DNA of 64,000 nt from Thermohalobaculum sp039180675 (GTDB lineage Bacteria; Pseudomonadota; Alphaproteobacteria; Rhodobacterales; Rhodobacteraceae). The notes under the pieces were generated by a model. It ran no database searches. It worked only from the letters and a program-made list of their open reading frames with translations, and had not been told where the DNA came from. Made by a program: the position numbers and the translations under genes. Positions 56,294-63,889 of this stretch are shown piece after piece (positions within the stretch are counted from its first letter, which is position 1; each line of letters opens with the position of its first letter). The stretch covers positions 78,589 through 142,588 of the forward strand of contig JBCDDC010000008.1 of assembly GCA_039180675.1 (NCBI GenBank), written 5' to 3'.

Positions 56294-56692
56294 CTAGTTT
56301 GATTTCGGAAAGTTCGGCCTGTCCTCATTGTAGTGGGTGGCGAGATAATCGAGAACAATCGTCAGATCCGGCTCGTCAATCTCACCCATTCCCTGTTCTT
56401 CAACCATCCACTCCAATATCTCGATCCAACCATCGCGCGTGAGCCCTTGCTGCGCCACGATCCGTTCCGAGTGACATCCGGAACAATAGGCGAAGGTTTC
56501 CTCTACGCCGGGTGCTGTGAACAGAACACCGTATTCATCCTCTTCGTCTTCCGTCTCCGCAGCGTTAGCCAATTGCGGGCCAAGAAGATGTACCCAGATC
56601 AACGCCACGAATGCTACGAGTCCGCATACCGAGAACGTCGCTGCTCGGAGGGCCATTTCATTTTGTCGATATCTCAAGACTGCCTCAATCAA
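56294..56692 (-). CDS. c-type cytochrome subunit of sulfite dehydrogenase
   Basis: 132 residues as read from TTG 56692; ATG 56656 (12 residues later) is an alternative, and neither has a clear ribosome site. A membrane-crossing signal sequence (FSVCGLVAFVALIWVHLL) precedes the acidic linker EDEEDEY. The single heme site is CSGCH (Cys70, Cys73, His74), followed by LTRDGWIEILEWMVEEQGMG, where a Met can be the sixth ligand. It is downstream of the sulfite dehydrogenase and likely accepts its electrons in the periplasm. Confidence 0.85.
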   Translation of the reverse strand: MIEAVLRYRQNEMALRAATFSVCGLVAFVALIWVHLLGPQLANAAETEDEEDEYGVLFTAPGVEETFAYCSGCHSERIVAQQGLTRDGWIEILEWMVEEQGMGEIDEPDLTIVLDYLATHYNEDRPNFPKSN

Positions 56693-56703
56693 TAGGTGGC
56701 TAT

Positions 56704-56725
56704 GGGCGGCCCGTCTGGGCCGCCC
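56704..56725 (-). other. Nine-base-pair hairpin between sulfite dehydrogenase and cytochrome genes
   Basis: GGGCGGCCC 56704-56712 pairs perfectly with GGGCCGCCC 56717-56725 around a four-base loop. It lies in the 40-base gap between the two genes. Lack of a T-run suggests partial termination or an mRNA-stability element that could lower cytochrome expression relative to the enzyme. Confidence 0.55.
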
Positions 56726-56732
56726 GTTTGGC

Positions 56733-58010
56733 TTATGAAACGCGCAGTCCGACGCGATGCATGGTGTTGTTCAGATACCCTTTCGGATTCCAATCGATGG
56801 CAAAGGGCTGCATTTCGCCCTCGCTGTCGGTGGCGCGCGCCCAGATCTCGTAATACCCGGCCTGCGGCAGGTTTACGTTGGCCCGCCAGTTTTGCCAGGC
56901 CCCGGTATTGACAGGTTTATCAAGCTCGGCCGCTTGCCAGGTCGCGCCAAAGTCAAACGAGATATCAACCTTCGCAACCTCGCGGTCTCCTGACCAGGCA
57001 TGGCCGCGCACTTCGGTTTCCAGGCCAGCACTCGCGCCGTTAGCTGGAAATGTCACCAGTGACTTCACCGGCATCCGCTCGATGATAACGAAGTCCTCTG
57101 TTTCCACTTTTTCGCCGGGTGACACCTTGCGGTTCGGCACGCGATAGGCCTTGCCCGTCATCTTCGGCCCGTCATGCACAATGTCGCGCAGCTCGATCCG
57201 CGTCAGCCATTTGTGCCCGGTCGAGGCCGGCCACCCAGGCACCACCAGACGCAGCGGTGCGCCATTCATCGGATGGAGCGGTGCACCGTTCATCTCGAAA
57301 GCGATCAGGACATTGTCTGTCATCGCCTTCGCGATCGGGACACCGCGGGAGATCGGCAACTTGTCCGGATCGCCCGACAAGTGTTCATCAGCACCATAAT
57401 GGGCAGTGTAGACAACGTTCGACTGAACGCCCGCCTTCTCCAGCACGTCCTTCAGGCGCACACCCGTCCATTCCGAGCACGCGACGGCGCCATAGGTCCA
57501 TTGATTGCCCTTGGCAGGCGGATCGAAAAAGCTGCGACCGTTCCCGCCGCATTCCAATGTCAGTGCCATGGTGACCACTTCGAAATTGGCGCGCAGATCG
57601 GCGATGGTCATTTCCATCGGATTGTCGACGAAGCCGTCAATGGTTAGGGTCCAGGCATCGGCATCCACATCCTCTGGCGGGATGCCGTTATTGCGGATGA
57701 AATGGCGATTGGTCGGCGTGATCGCATCGTCGAGGAGTTCCGGCGGTGTCTCCGCATTGACCGGACGGTCATTCAACAGCGTAAGGCCATCCTTACCGGC
57801 AAGCACGTCATCGGCTGCGAGTGCGGCTGGCACGAAACCGACCGGCAAATTCCGGCCGAAGGGGATTGAGGTACCCATGATCGCGGCCAAGCTTGCGATG
57901 CCGGTCGTTGTCAGAAAGCCGCGCCTGCCAGGGTTTGCGGTGCTTTTGGTGTGCGCATGCTCTTGCGCACTACCCTCGGCGTCGCGGGCTGTGTTGTTCT
58001 CGAAGTCCAT
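56733..58010 (-). CDS. Molybdopterin sulfite dehydrogenase (SorA/SoxC-like), Tat-exported
   Basis: 425 residues. A twin-arginine signal (Arg29-Arg30 in PGRRGFLTTTGIASLAA) sends the folded enzyme to the periplasm. The molybdenum-ligating Cys154 is in LECGGNGRSFF; RLVVPGWPASTGHKWLTRIEL is the conserved pterin-site region, and the C-terminal dimerisation domain ends AIDWNPKGYLNNTMHRV. It oxidises sulfite to sulfate and would pass electrons to the adjacent cytochrome. GGGAG lies just before ATG 58010, and an ECF-like promoter is upstream. SorA and SoxC cannot be fully separated by sequence; absence of other sox genes favours a Sor-type enzyme. Confidence 0.92.
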   Translation of the reverse strand: MDFENNTARDAEGSAQEHAHTKSTANPGRRGFLTTTGIASLAAIMGTSIPFGRNLPVGFVPAALAADDVLAGKDGLTLLNDRPVNAETPPELLDDAITPTNRHFIRNNGIPPEDVDADAWTLTIDGFVDNPMEMTIADLRANFEVVTMALTLECGGNGRSFFDPPAKGNQWTYGAVACSEWTGVRLKDVLEKAGVQSNVVYTAHYGADEHLSGDPDKLPISRGVPIAKAMTDNVLIAFEMNGAPLHPMNGAPLRLVVPGWPASTGHKWLTRIELRDIVHDGPKMTGKAYRVPNRKVSPGEKVETEDFVIIERMPVKSLVTFPANGASAGLETEVRGHAWSGDREVAKVDISFDFGATWQAAELDKPVNTGAWQNWRANVNLPQAGYYEIWARATDSEGEMQPFAIDWNPKGYLNNTMHRVGLRVS

Positions 58011-58066
58011 CTGCGTCTCCCTTTGTTGAACCGTGCAGCGATGATTTATGCCGTCTCTTGGTCATC

Positions 58067-58092
58067 AACGTTCGGGTACAGTGGATTATTCC
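58067..58092 (-). promoter_or_regulatory. ECF-type promoter of the sulfite dehydrogenase genes
   Basis: On the minus strand GGAATA (58092-58087) and CGTT (58070-58067) are separated by 16 bases, the pattern of many ECF promoters (GGAA at -35, CGTT at -10). Transcription would start near 58060, giving a leader of about 50 bases. GTGGA/TCCAC arms flank the -35 element (58081-58094). The ECF sigma encoded 2.5 kb away is the obvious candidate. Confidence 0.6.
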
Positions 58093-58269
58093 ACCGTGAG
58101 TGCATCTTTTTGCGTGGTTCGGTTGAAGCGCAGAACCCCATCTCTGTGGTCACATGCGAGCGGCGAATGCCGGTTTCCGAATGTTATGCAAGAATGCTCG
58201 ACTGTCTCGCGATAGCAGCTTTCGGTCTGAGGCCGCTGTGCTTCGGAACCTGAGTGAAGATTCAGGGCC

Positions 58270-58506
58270 TTAGCAAAGCGAGAGTTCGAACCGATCGAGC
58301 CGATTACGCAAAAGTGGCGGATGTCGGATCACCGATCTCGCGCAGGCTACGGCCGCGACCAAGGCAGTGACCGAGATAACGAGATCGGTGCGAACGTCCG
58401 AGGAGCGAGGCGTTCTTTCCAAGGCGCGCGCAAGCGTTTGCGGCGCAACGTTGAGCCTGGAAGCCAGTTGCCGCAAACTGGCGGCCTTGCGGTCGACCGT
58501 GCGCAT
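58270..58506 (-). CDS. Possible small helix-turn-helix protein
   Basis: 78 residues from ATG 58506. SLRQLASRLNVAPQTLARALER (near residues 10-32) looks like a helix-turn-helix. A hydrophobic segment follows (LVISVTALVAAVACA). There is no clear ribosome site, and the family is not recognised. It could be a remnant or chance frame. The remaining gap, 58011-58269, holds the ECF promoter and nothing else seen. Confidence 0.3.
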   Translation of the reverse strand: MRTVDRKAASLRQLASRLNVAPQTLARALERTPRSSDVRTDLVISVTALVAAVACARSVIRHPPLLRNRLDRFELSLC

Positions 58507-58577
58507 TATAAAGGACCCATGACTATGAGATCATCAAGTCGGTCGATATCGTGACCGACCCTGTTGACGGAAATCCG

Positions 58578-59801
58578 ATGACCAACACCCCCACCCCGGA
58601 TCAACTAACGGAAGTCGTTCGCGACAGGAGACCCGCCGACTGCATCGCCTTTCTGGCCAAATATGATGCTGCGACGAGACACCGACTGGGCCATGCAGCC
58701 GTTGCACTGTTTGCGGAGGATATCGAGGCACATTTCAAGAGTCCAAGTCCGGCGACGCTCCGGACTCCAGACGCAGCGCGAGTCGCCGTTCTTGCCACTG
58801 GATCCCTTGAGCAGGTCATATCCTGCGACTGGCATATTATCCCGGAACCGGAACTCTTGATTGAGGTGTTCGACACGTTTCAACCTGATTGGGCAGATGA
58901 ATGGGTAAAGCACGAATTGGACCAAAACCCTTACATCATGCGATATCTGCACTGGCTTTGGGAGGTTGGACTTTGCAGCAGACCGCGATCGGACAGTTTC
59001 TTCCACGGTCTGATCGTGACACCTGTGTTTCTGCACTGGCCGGTTGAAAACTCGGCCTTGCGTGGCAAGCCCGCGATGGAAGATCCGCGTCTTGTAACCA
59101 CTCCGGTCAAGCAAGCGGAGCTGGTCGACGATCTTTGGCGCCTGTTCGAAGTCAAAGGACGGGGCGAATTCAGCCTAGGATATCTCGACCATGGTTTTGC
59201 ATGGCGACGTGACTTTATAGAGCTCTGCGAGGCCGGGCACATGCCACGTGAGCATCTGATGGACGCATCGCTGGCTGCACTCAGCCGCGATTTCAACCAA
59301 CCGGAAGCCCGCTTCTTTGCCCGTCTTTACACAGATCTGAAGCCAACAGCAGAGGAACAAAGTGCCCGGTGCGACACGCTCCTGGCACTTTTGGCTAGCG
59401 AGATGCCATCAACAGTGTCCTTCGCTGTAAAGGCAGTCAAAAAGGTGAACGAGAATTATCCCATCCCGGCGGCAGACCTGATCAAGGCACTCGAACCGGT
59501 TTTCCTATCGCCAGGCAAAGGGACGATTATTGCAGCTATTAGTCTCGCAAAAGATGCCGTCAGACGCGCACCAGATACACGACAAGCGGCGTTAGCCGCC
59601 ATAGTGCAAGGTTTGCATCACGAAAGTGACGATGTTCAAGAGGCGTCTTTGAAGGTGCTAGAGGATTGGCAAATCGACACTTCGCCAGAGGCGCTGCAAA
59701 CACTGCAAGACTCGGTGAACGTCTTGCCGCCATCTCTTAAAACGCGGGTGTTGGCACTTTGCGGCGCGATCGGCATCAGTGCTGATGAATCGGTCCGGTG
59801 A
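58578..59801 (+). CDS. DUF6493 family protein, probably short at the C-terminus
   Basis: 407 residues from ATG 58578 (GGAA upstream; GTG 58551 possible). LVDDLWRLFEVKGRGEFSLGYLDHG, MPREHLMDASLAALSRDF and helical repeats after residue 250 match DUF6493, whose members are usually much longer (about 850 residues) and occur in gene sets with SWIM zinc-finger, MoxR and VWA proteins. None of those partners is nearby, and the second half of the protein is absent. It may be a truncated remnant or a short variant. Function unknown. Confidence 0.7.
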   Translation: MTNTPTPDQLTEVVRDRRPADCIAFLAKYDAATRHRLGHAAVALFAEDIEAHFKSPSPATLRTPDAARVAVLATGSLEQVISCDWHIIPEPELLIEVFDTFQPDWADEWVKHELDQNPYIMRYLHWLWEVGLCSRPRSDSFFHGLIVTPVFLHWPVENSALRGKPAMEDPRLVTTPVKQAELVDDLWRLFEVKGRGEFSLGYLDHGFAWRRDFIELCEAGHMPREHLMDASLAALSRDFNQPEARFFARLYTDLKPTAEEQSARCDTLLALLASEMPSTVSFAVKAVKKVNENYPIPAADLIKALEPVFLSPGKGTIIAAISLAKDAVRRAPDTRQAALAAIVQGLHHESDDVQEASLKVLEDWQIDTSPEALQTLQDSVNVLPPSLKTRVLALCGAIGISADESVR

Positions 59802-59805
59802 ATTC

Positions 59806-59940
59806 TCACTCTGCTAAAAGGTTGCCGTTCGCCGCGGTGCCGTTGATGTTGATGTTGAACTTAGGCTCCGAGCCGACCTTCTCTGCAACGCGAGAGCTCA
59901 ATGCAGGGGGGCTATCGTCAGTCGCGACGCTTCCTAGCAT
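59806..59940 (-). other. Orphan C-terminal fragment downstream of the NmrA-like gene
   Basis: A 44-codon frame reads as plausible protein (SSRVAEKVGSEPKFNININ, ending NGNLLAE), and the same frame continues upstream to about 59985 without a start (SGEPFRFITQ). It follows the NmrA-like gene and has no ribosome site. It looks like the tail of a lost gene; family not recognised. Confidence 0.25.
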
Positions 59941-59972
59941 TTGAGTGATGAACCGAAAGGGTTCGCCGCTTC

Positions 59973-60968
59973 TTAGGCGGACCAATTTCTATCCAGGTAT
60001 TCGGCCAGGCTAATTTGCCTCGGCAGATCGAACTCCGCGACGACCGACGCGCTCTTCCAGTCGGGTTGGTGCGCGGCCACTAGCTTCACGAGCGCCAAGA
60101 CGTTCGAGGCAGACGGCCAGAACGGCTTCAATAGCTTCGATCCGATGTTTGCAAACCAGGCAGGCATCGAAATGATCCGAACCTTGCGGCCTGCCTTTTT
60201 CGAGAGAAGCTCTGCCACATTAGCCCAGGTTAGCCATTCCGGACCACCGCTCTCCAGGATACGATTATAGGCTGACTGCTTGCCGACGACGCCGGCCATC
60301 ATGTTCGCAACGTCCTGGACCGCGATGAACGGCGATCCGTGATCGCGACCCCCCGGAGCAAGAAGAATACCACGCTTGGCCACAAGAGCGCCCGTCATGG
60401 CAAGCCACATCTTCATGAACCCATAAGGCCGTTTGGTGGTGGCATGCGGGTGGTCGTTGGCAGCGTTCTGGCCAGCGCCCGTCATCACCATCCAAACGTC
60501 CATAAAGGCTGGGTTGCGCACGATTGTGTGGGCGATAGGTGAGCGCTCCAACCGCTCCTCGATCACGCGTTTACCAGCAAGTTCCGGGACTGTGGCGTCG
60601 AACTTTGCATTGACCGCGGGCACCGAGGATTGGATCCAGTGGCGAACACCTATCGCTTCCGCGGCGGAGATAAAATTCTCGTACCCGGTTTCGCTTAGCG
60701 ATTTCACGGACATTTTCTTACCCGCAGGAATGATCGCATTCGCTGAGGAGATCACGGTGTCAATGCCTTGAAGCGCACGTTCCAGACTCGGCTTGTCCTC
60801 TAGAGATCCGATCGCATATTCGATGGCACCTTCGTCAATACCATGGATGGTTGCGCCCGACCGGCGGATCAGCGCTCGCACTTTATGACCCTTGGCCAGC
60901 AGAATTGGGATCACGTGAGATCCGATCTGGCCAGTCGCACCTGCAACAAGAACGTGATGTTGACTCAT
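59973..60968 (-). CDS. NAD(P)-binding NmrA-like/atypical SDR protein
   Basis: 331 residues from ATG 60968, fixed by the ATGA overlap with the membrane-protein gene. The N-terminal HHVLVAGATGQIGSHVIPILLAKGH is an atypical SDR nucleotide loop (GxxGxxG). The Tyr-x-x-x-Lys of classical SDRs is absent, as in NmrA-like NAD(P)H-binding proteins. HWIQSSVPAVNAKFDATVPELAGKRVIEERLERS is typical of the family. It probably senses or uses NAD(P)H; substrate unknown. It is last in a TetR-controlled cluster. Confidence 0.85.
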   Translation of the reverse strand: MSQHHVLVAGATGQIGSHVIPILLAKGHKVRALIRRSGATIHGIDEGAIEYAIGSLEDKPSLERALQGIDTVISSANAIIPAGKKMSVKSLSETGYENFISAAEAIGVRHWIQSSVPAVNAKFDATVPELAGKRVIEERLERSPIAHTIVRNPAFMDVWMVMTGAGQNAANDHPHATTKRPYGFMKMWLAMTGALVAKRGILLAPGGRDHGSPFIAVQDVANMMAGVVGKQSAYNRILESGGPEWLTWANVAELLSKKAGRKVRIISMPAWFANIGSKLLKPFWPSASNVLALVKLVAAHQPDWKSASVVAEFDLPRQISLAEYLDRNWSA

Positions 60969-61699
60969 GAGAGAGTGTCCTTTCCTGGATTGCTGAGCCC
61001 GTGGCTGCGGAACGCGGCGACGGCGCCAAAGATATTGAGAAGAAGGAAACAAGGCACAACCAGGCTCGGCGCGAGTGCCATTGGCCAATCGAGCATCACT
61101 TCCGAAGTGGGGTACTCGGTGAAGACGCGCAATGGGCCCGGTAAGCCCGTCTGTAGTACCAATTCACCTGGCATAAGAATGATCAAGACACCCACGAGGT
61201 GCCAGATCGCAAGTGCATCGGCGGAGACCGAACCGCACCTCGCTAAGACGAACATCCAGACGGCGGATAGTCCGAAGGCAAGATCAGTGAGGCCGATCGC
61301 CAGCTCAACTTCGAGTGGGAAGTCGCCTTGGATCGTCTTGATCAGAGTTCCGAGCGCGGCGATGCGAAGCGCCTGGATGCCGACAAACCAATCCGCGGGC
61401 ACAGCTTGCAACATGTCTGAAAGTCCGGTTCGAACTACTGGAAGAACGAAAGTCGTCAGGACCACGACGAAAGGAACGGCCGGCAGCCAAAGGCCTGGCA
61501 GAAGACGCAGAAATCCGCCGCTGTCATAGACGCCGCCGAGAGCTATCGCCGCCGACGCAAATCCCCAAGCCAACAGGACGACCGCGATGATAGTGGCCGC
61601 CGCGAATGCTTTTGCCGTCCGTGCTCTCATCGCCGCAAGTGCCAGAAAACCAATCTGGGCGGCGAAGAGCAGCGGTATGGTCGATAGTGGCATCATCAT
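60965..61699 (-). CDS. Seven-helix membrane protein of unknown function
   Basis: 244 residues from ATG 61699, the first of three in-frame ATGs; a longer reading reaches into the operator region and is less likely. About seven hydrophobic helices are visible, from PLSTIPLLFAAQIGFLALAAM to APSLVVPCFLLLNIFGAVAAF. No conserved polar motif suggests a transport or enzyme function. Overlap with the NmrA-like gene shows cotranscription. A TetR operator lies 46-61 bases upstream. Confidence 0.75.
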   Translation of the reverse strand: MMMPLSTIPLLFAAQIGFLALAAMRARTAKAFAAATIIAVVLLAWGFASAAIALGGVYDSGGFLRLLPGLWLPAVPFVVVLTTFVLPVVRTGLSDMLQAVPADWFVGIQALRIAALGTLIKTIQGDFPLEVELAIGLTDLAFGLSAVWMFVLARCGSVSADALAIWHLVGVLIILMPGELVLQTGLPGPLRVFTEYPTSEVMLDWPMALAPSLVVPCFLLLNIFGAVAAFRSHGLSNPGKDTLS

Positions 61700-61744
61700 C
61701 GCTGTTCGTGGGCTCGTCGTCTCATCAAATCCATTCACGCGTAT

Positions 61745-61760
61745 GAGAACGAAGGTTCTC
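61745..61760. promoter_or_regulatory. TetR operator copy upstream of the membrane-protein gene
   Basis: GAGAACGAAGGTTCTC is an inverted repeat of form GAGAA-N6-TTCTC between the tetR stop and the membrane-protein start. The same arms and spacing recur in the tetR promoter, so both are probably bound by the TetR protein encoded between them. Confidence 0.7.
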
Positions 61761-61777
61761 TTTTCGATCAAAAAAAT

Positions 61778-62344
61778 TTACTCAAGGGCAGATAACGCCT
61801 CCTCCACGAAAGGTTTGATCCGCTCTCTTCCGGCTCGGGCATGCGCCAATGTCAGCAGGCCTTGCATGACGCCAACAAAGAAATGTGCGAGCCTTTCGGC
61901 CTTGGTAGCTTCATAGCCGGCGCGGCTGAGTGCCCTTTCGAACCGCTGATACAAATCTTCCCAGTGTGCATCGAGGATCGCCTTCACATCGGCGTCCTCG
62001 ATTGTCTCATCAGCCGACGTCCGCACGAGGAAGCACCCTTTCTGGCCAGCAGCACTGCAGGCCATCTCGACGTAACCGCGGAACATTTGTCGGATGCTGT
62101 CAGAAGTGATGTTGGATTCATCGAGCGCGCAGAACAGCTCTGGGACAACCACATTACGGTACGTCTTCAGGGCTGCGAGGAACAGGCCTCGTTTGTCGCC
62201 GAAAGCCGTGTATAGACCCTTCCTGCTTACGCCGGTCCCGCTCACAAGATCATCATAGCTTGTCCCGACATACCCCTTTGCCCAAAAGACCCGCATGGCA
62301 GATTCAAGCGCTGTCTCAGGGTCGAATTCACGAGAGCGAGGCAT
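61778..62344 (-). CDS. TetR/AcrR-family transcriptional regulator
   Basis: 188 residues from ATG 62344. This start fits the promoter, which would begin transcription almost at the ATG. The N-terminal helix-turn-helix is ALESAMRVFWAKGYVGTSYDDLVSGTGVSRKGLYTAFGDKRGLF. The C-terminal ligand domain has ACSAAGQKGCFLVRTSADE, recalling TetR_C subgroups with a GCF/Cys motif. It probably represses itself and the downstream membrane-protein and NmrA-like genes. Confidence 0.92.
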   Translation of the reverse strand: MPRSREFDPETALESAMRVFWAKGYVGTSYDDLVSGTGVSRKGLYTAFGDKRGLFLAALKTYRNVVVPELFCALDESNITSDSIRQMFRGYVEMACSAAGQKGCFLVRTSADETIEDADVKAILDAHWEDLYQRFERALSRAGYEATKAERLAHFFVGVMQGLLTLAHARAGRERIKPFVEEALSALE

Positions 62345-62351
62345 AGACTTG

Positions 62352-62380
62352 TGCATAAGAGAACAATCATTCTCTGTCAA
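62352..62380 (-). promoter_or_regulatory. tetR promoter with embedded operator
   Basis: On the minus strand TTGACA (62380-62375) and TATGCA (62357-62352) are exactly 17 bases apart, a strong sigma70-type promoter. The spacer holds GAGAA-N6-TTCTC (62374-62359), matching the other operator. Bound repressor would block the polymerase. The -10 box ends seven bases before ATG 62344, so the mRNA may be leaderless. Confidence 0.75.
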
Positions 62381-62523
62381 TATGCGCGGGTCCTACGACG
62401 ATATGAAGTATGATGTTAGAGGCGGCGCAGTTGCATCAAAATGCGGTTTCCGCGGCACCTTTCGACCATATTGGCGGGGGTAGTCTTTGAAATCACCAGC
62501 TATCCGGCGGTAGGAACTGGAAG

Positions 62524-62694
62524 GCCCTAATCAGCCCCTGTCGCGCAGCAGTCGAGTATCACCCGGCCCACTGCCGACGTTCGCTCTGCCAACCCAAGTC
62601 GCACCGCGGCATGCATAATGCCGACATTGGCCAAGAACCTTGGTCTTTTGCCTTCGACGAGTTCACCCGCGGCCCCCGTACAGTTAGCATTCAA
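62524..62694 (-). other. Orphan C-terminal gene fragment
   Basis: A 56-codon minus-strand frame between two stops reads as convincing protein (AAGELVEGKRPRFLANVGIM, then HAAVRLGLAERTSAVGRVI, ending CCATGAD). There is no ribosome site and it starts abruptly, so it looks like the tail of a gene cut by recombination. The rest of the 62345-62942 gap holds the tetR promoter and otherwise nothing convincing. Family not recognised. Confidence 0.35.
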
Positions 62695-62942
62695 TCATTG
62701 TTTGCATTCGGCGGGCGATCTGAGCATGAAAACCCCAAGGCGCCCATCCAGGGAAGTCGAACTAGAAGACATCGTCTGGCAAGGCGCTAATTCTTGTACC
62801 CTGCCAGTCGGTGTGGCGACTGATCTTTCTGCCTTGCGTATTAAGACGCTTGAAGGTTTCCTACCAACCGCGCCAAAGGTAGTATCTTGCCTTATCATAT
62901 TGTAAAAAGCGCACCAAAAACAGCAGAAGTAGCGTGCCTACG

Positions 62943-63701
62943 ATGGCCGTGAAGCTTGAGGGTGAGATGCGAGCAGTTTTTGTAGTAGGCACAGGCCGTT
63001 CTGGAACCCACTTTCTTTTGCGGTCATTGAAGGGCTTTTCTAAAACCTACGATCCTCACAACGGGAAAGAGTACGGCCCTGTACTAAAAGACATTGCTAA
63101 AGCCGCGATCCATCACCGATTACCTTCCAAGGACACCGAAGCGTATTATCGCCGCCAAATGTCGGAGACCAGCAGCGTATTGCTTGATCAACATCATCCT
63201 AACCTGTTTTTCGCTGAACATTGGAAAAGCCGACTTGACGATATTGTATTCCTGTATCTTGACCGACCTACGGTTCAGATAGTTGCGTCCATGATGCGCC
63301 ACAAGGGTGTGCAGTCTTGGTATAGTTATGCCACTAACTGGCGACGAAGAACGATTGACCGAATTCCTTATCCGAATAGGTTTCTGGGCGTCGATCACTT
63401 CAGAGAAATTAGAACTCTCCCACTGCATTTGCTTTGCGCGCGCCGTGTGATTGCGCACCGCCGAGCATATGAAGCCGCATACGACATGATACCTGATCGG
63501 ATGAGGCGCATCTTTTACGAGGACTTGGTTTCCGATCCTAACGGTACTTTGACAAGTGTATTCAGCGATGAGGAGCAGAAATTATTGGGCAACTTTGAGC
63601 TCGTCGAAACACCTAAACAGCAATCGCTATCGAAGTTCCTAGACGTACTGGACGCAAAGCAGATTGCGGAAATAGAAGAGCTAGAGGAATCGGCGAGGTG
63701 A
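62943..63701 (+). CDS. Sulfotransferase-family protein
   Basis: About 252 residues from ATG 62943; ATG 62967, with GAGGG four bases upstream, gives a product starting MRAVFVVGTGRSGTHFLL and may be the true start. VGTGRSGTHF is the 5'-phosphosulfate-binding loop of PAPS-dependent sulfotransferases. LDRPTVQIVASMMRHKG supplies the 3'-phosphate-binding Arg/Ser region and RRIFYEDLVSDP the C-terminal site. G+C is clearly below the neighbours, a sign of transfer. Such enzymes sulfate carbohydrates or lipids; the acceptor is unknown. Confidence 0.8.
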   Translation: MAVKLEGEMRAVFVVGTGRSGTHFLLRSLKGFSKTYDPHNGKEYGPVLKDIAKAAIHHRLPSKDTEAYYRRQMSETSSVLLDQHHPNLFFAEHWKSRLDDIVFLYLDRPTVQIVASMMRHKGVQSWYSYATNWRRRTIDRIPYPNRFLGVDHFREIRTLPLHLLCARRVIAHRRAYEAAYDMIPDRMRRIFYEDLVSDPNGTLTSVFSDEEQKLLGNFELVETPKQQSLSKFLDVLDAKQIAEIEELEESAR

Positions 63702-63889
63702 CACCTGCAAAAGTAGGGATGATCTCTAGCCCGGAGACCTGCATTTCGAGAAGTCATAACGCCCCTTGTTGCAGAACAACGCATCGTTTTTTCAAAAGAA
63801 TTTGCGGGTAGTTGCCGTTCACCAAAGGTCCGCTTCGTCCCGCAGACCGACTGCCGCGGCTGACGAGACCCCGACAGCGCAGCCACTCG

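Noticed and set aside
62618..62905. 95-codon plus-strand frame before the sulfotransferase
   Set aside because: No ribosome site; it overlaps the more protein-like minus-strand tail at 62524-62694.
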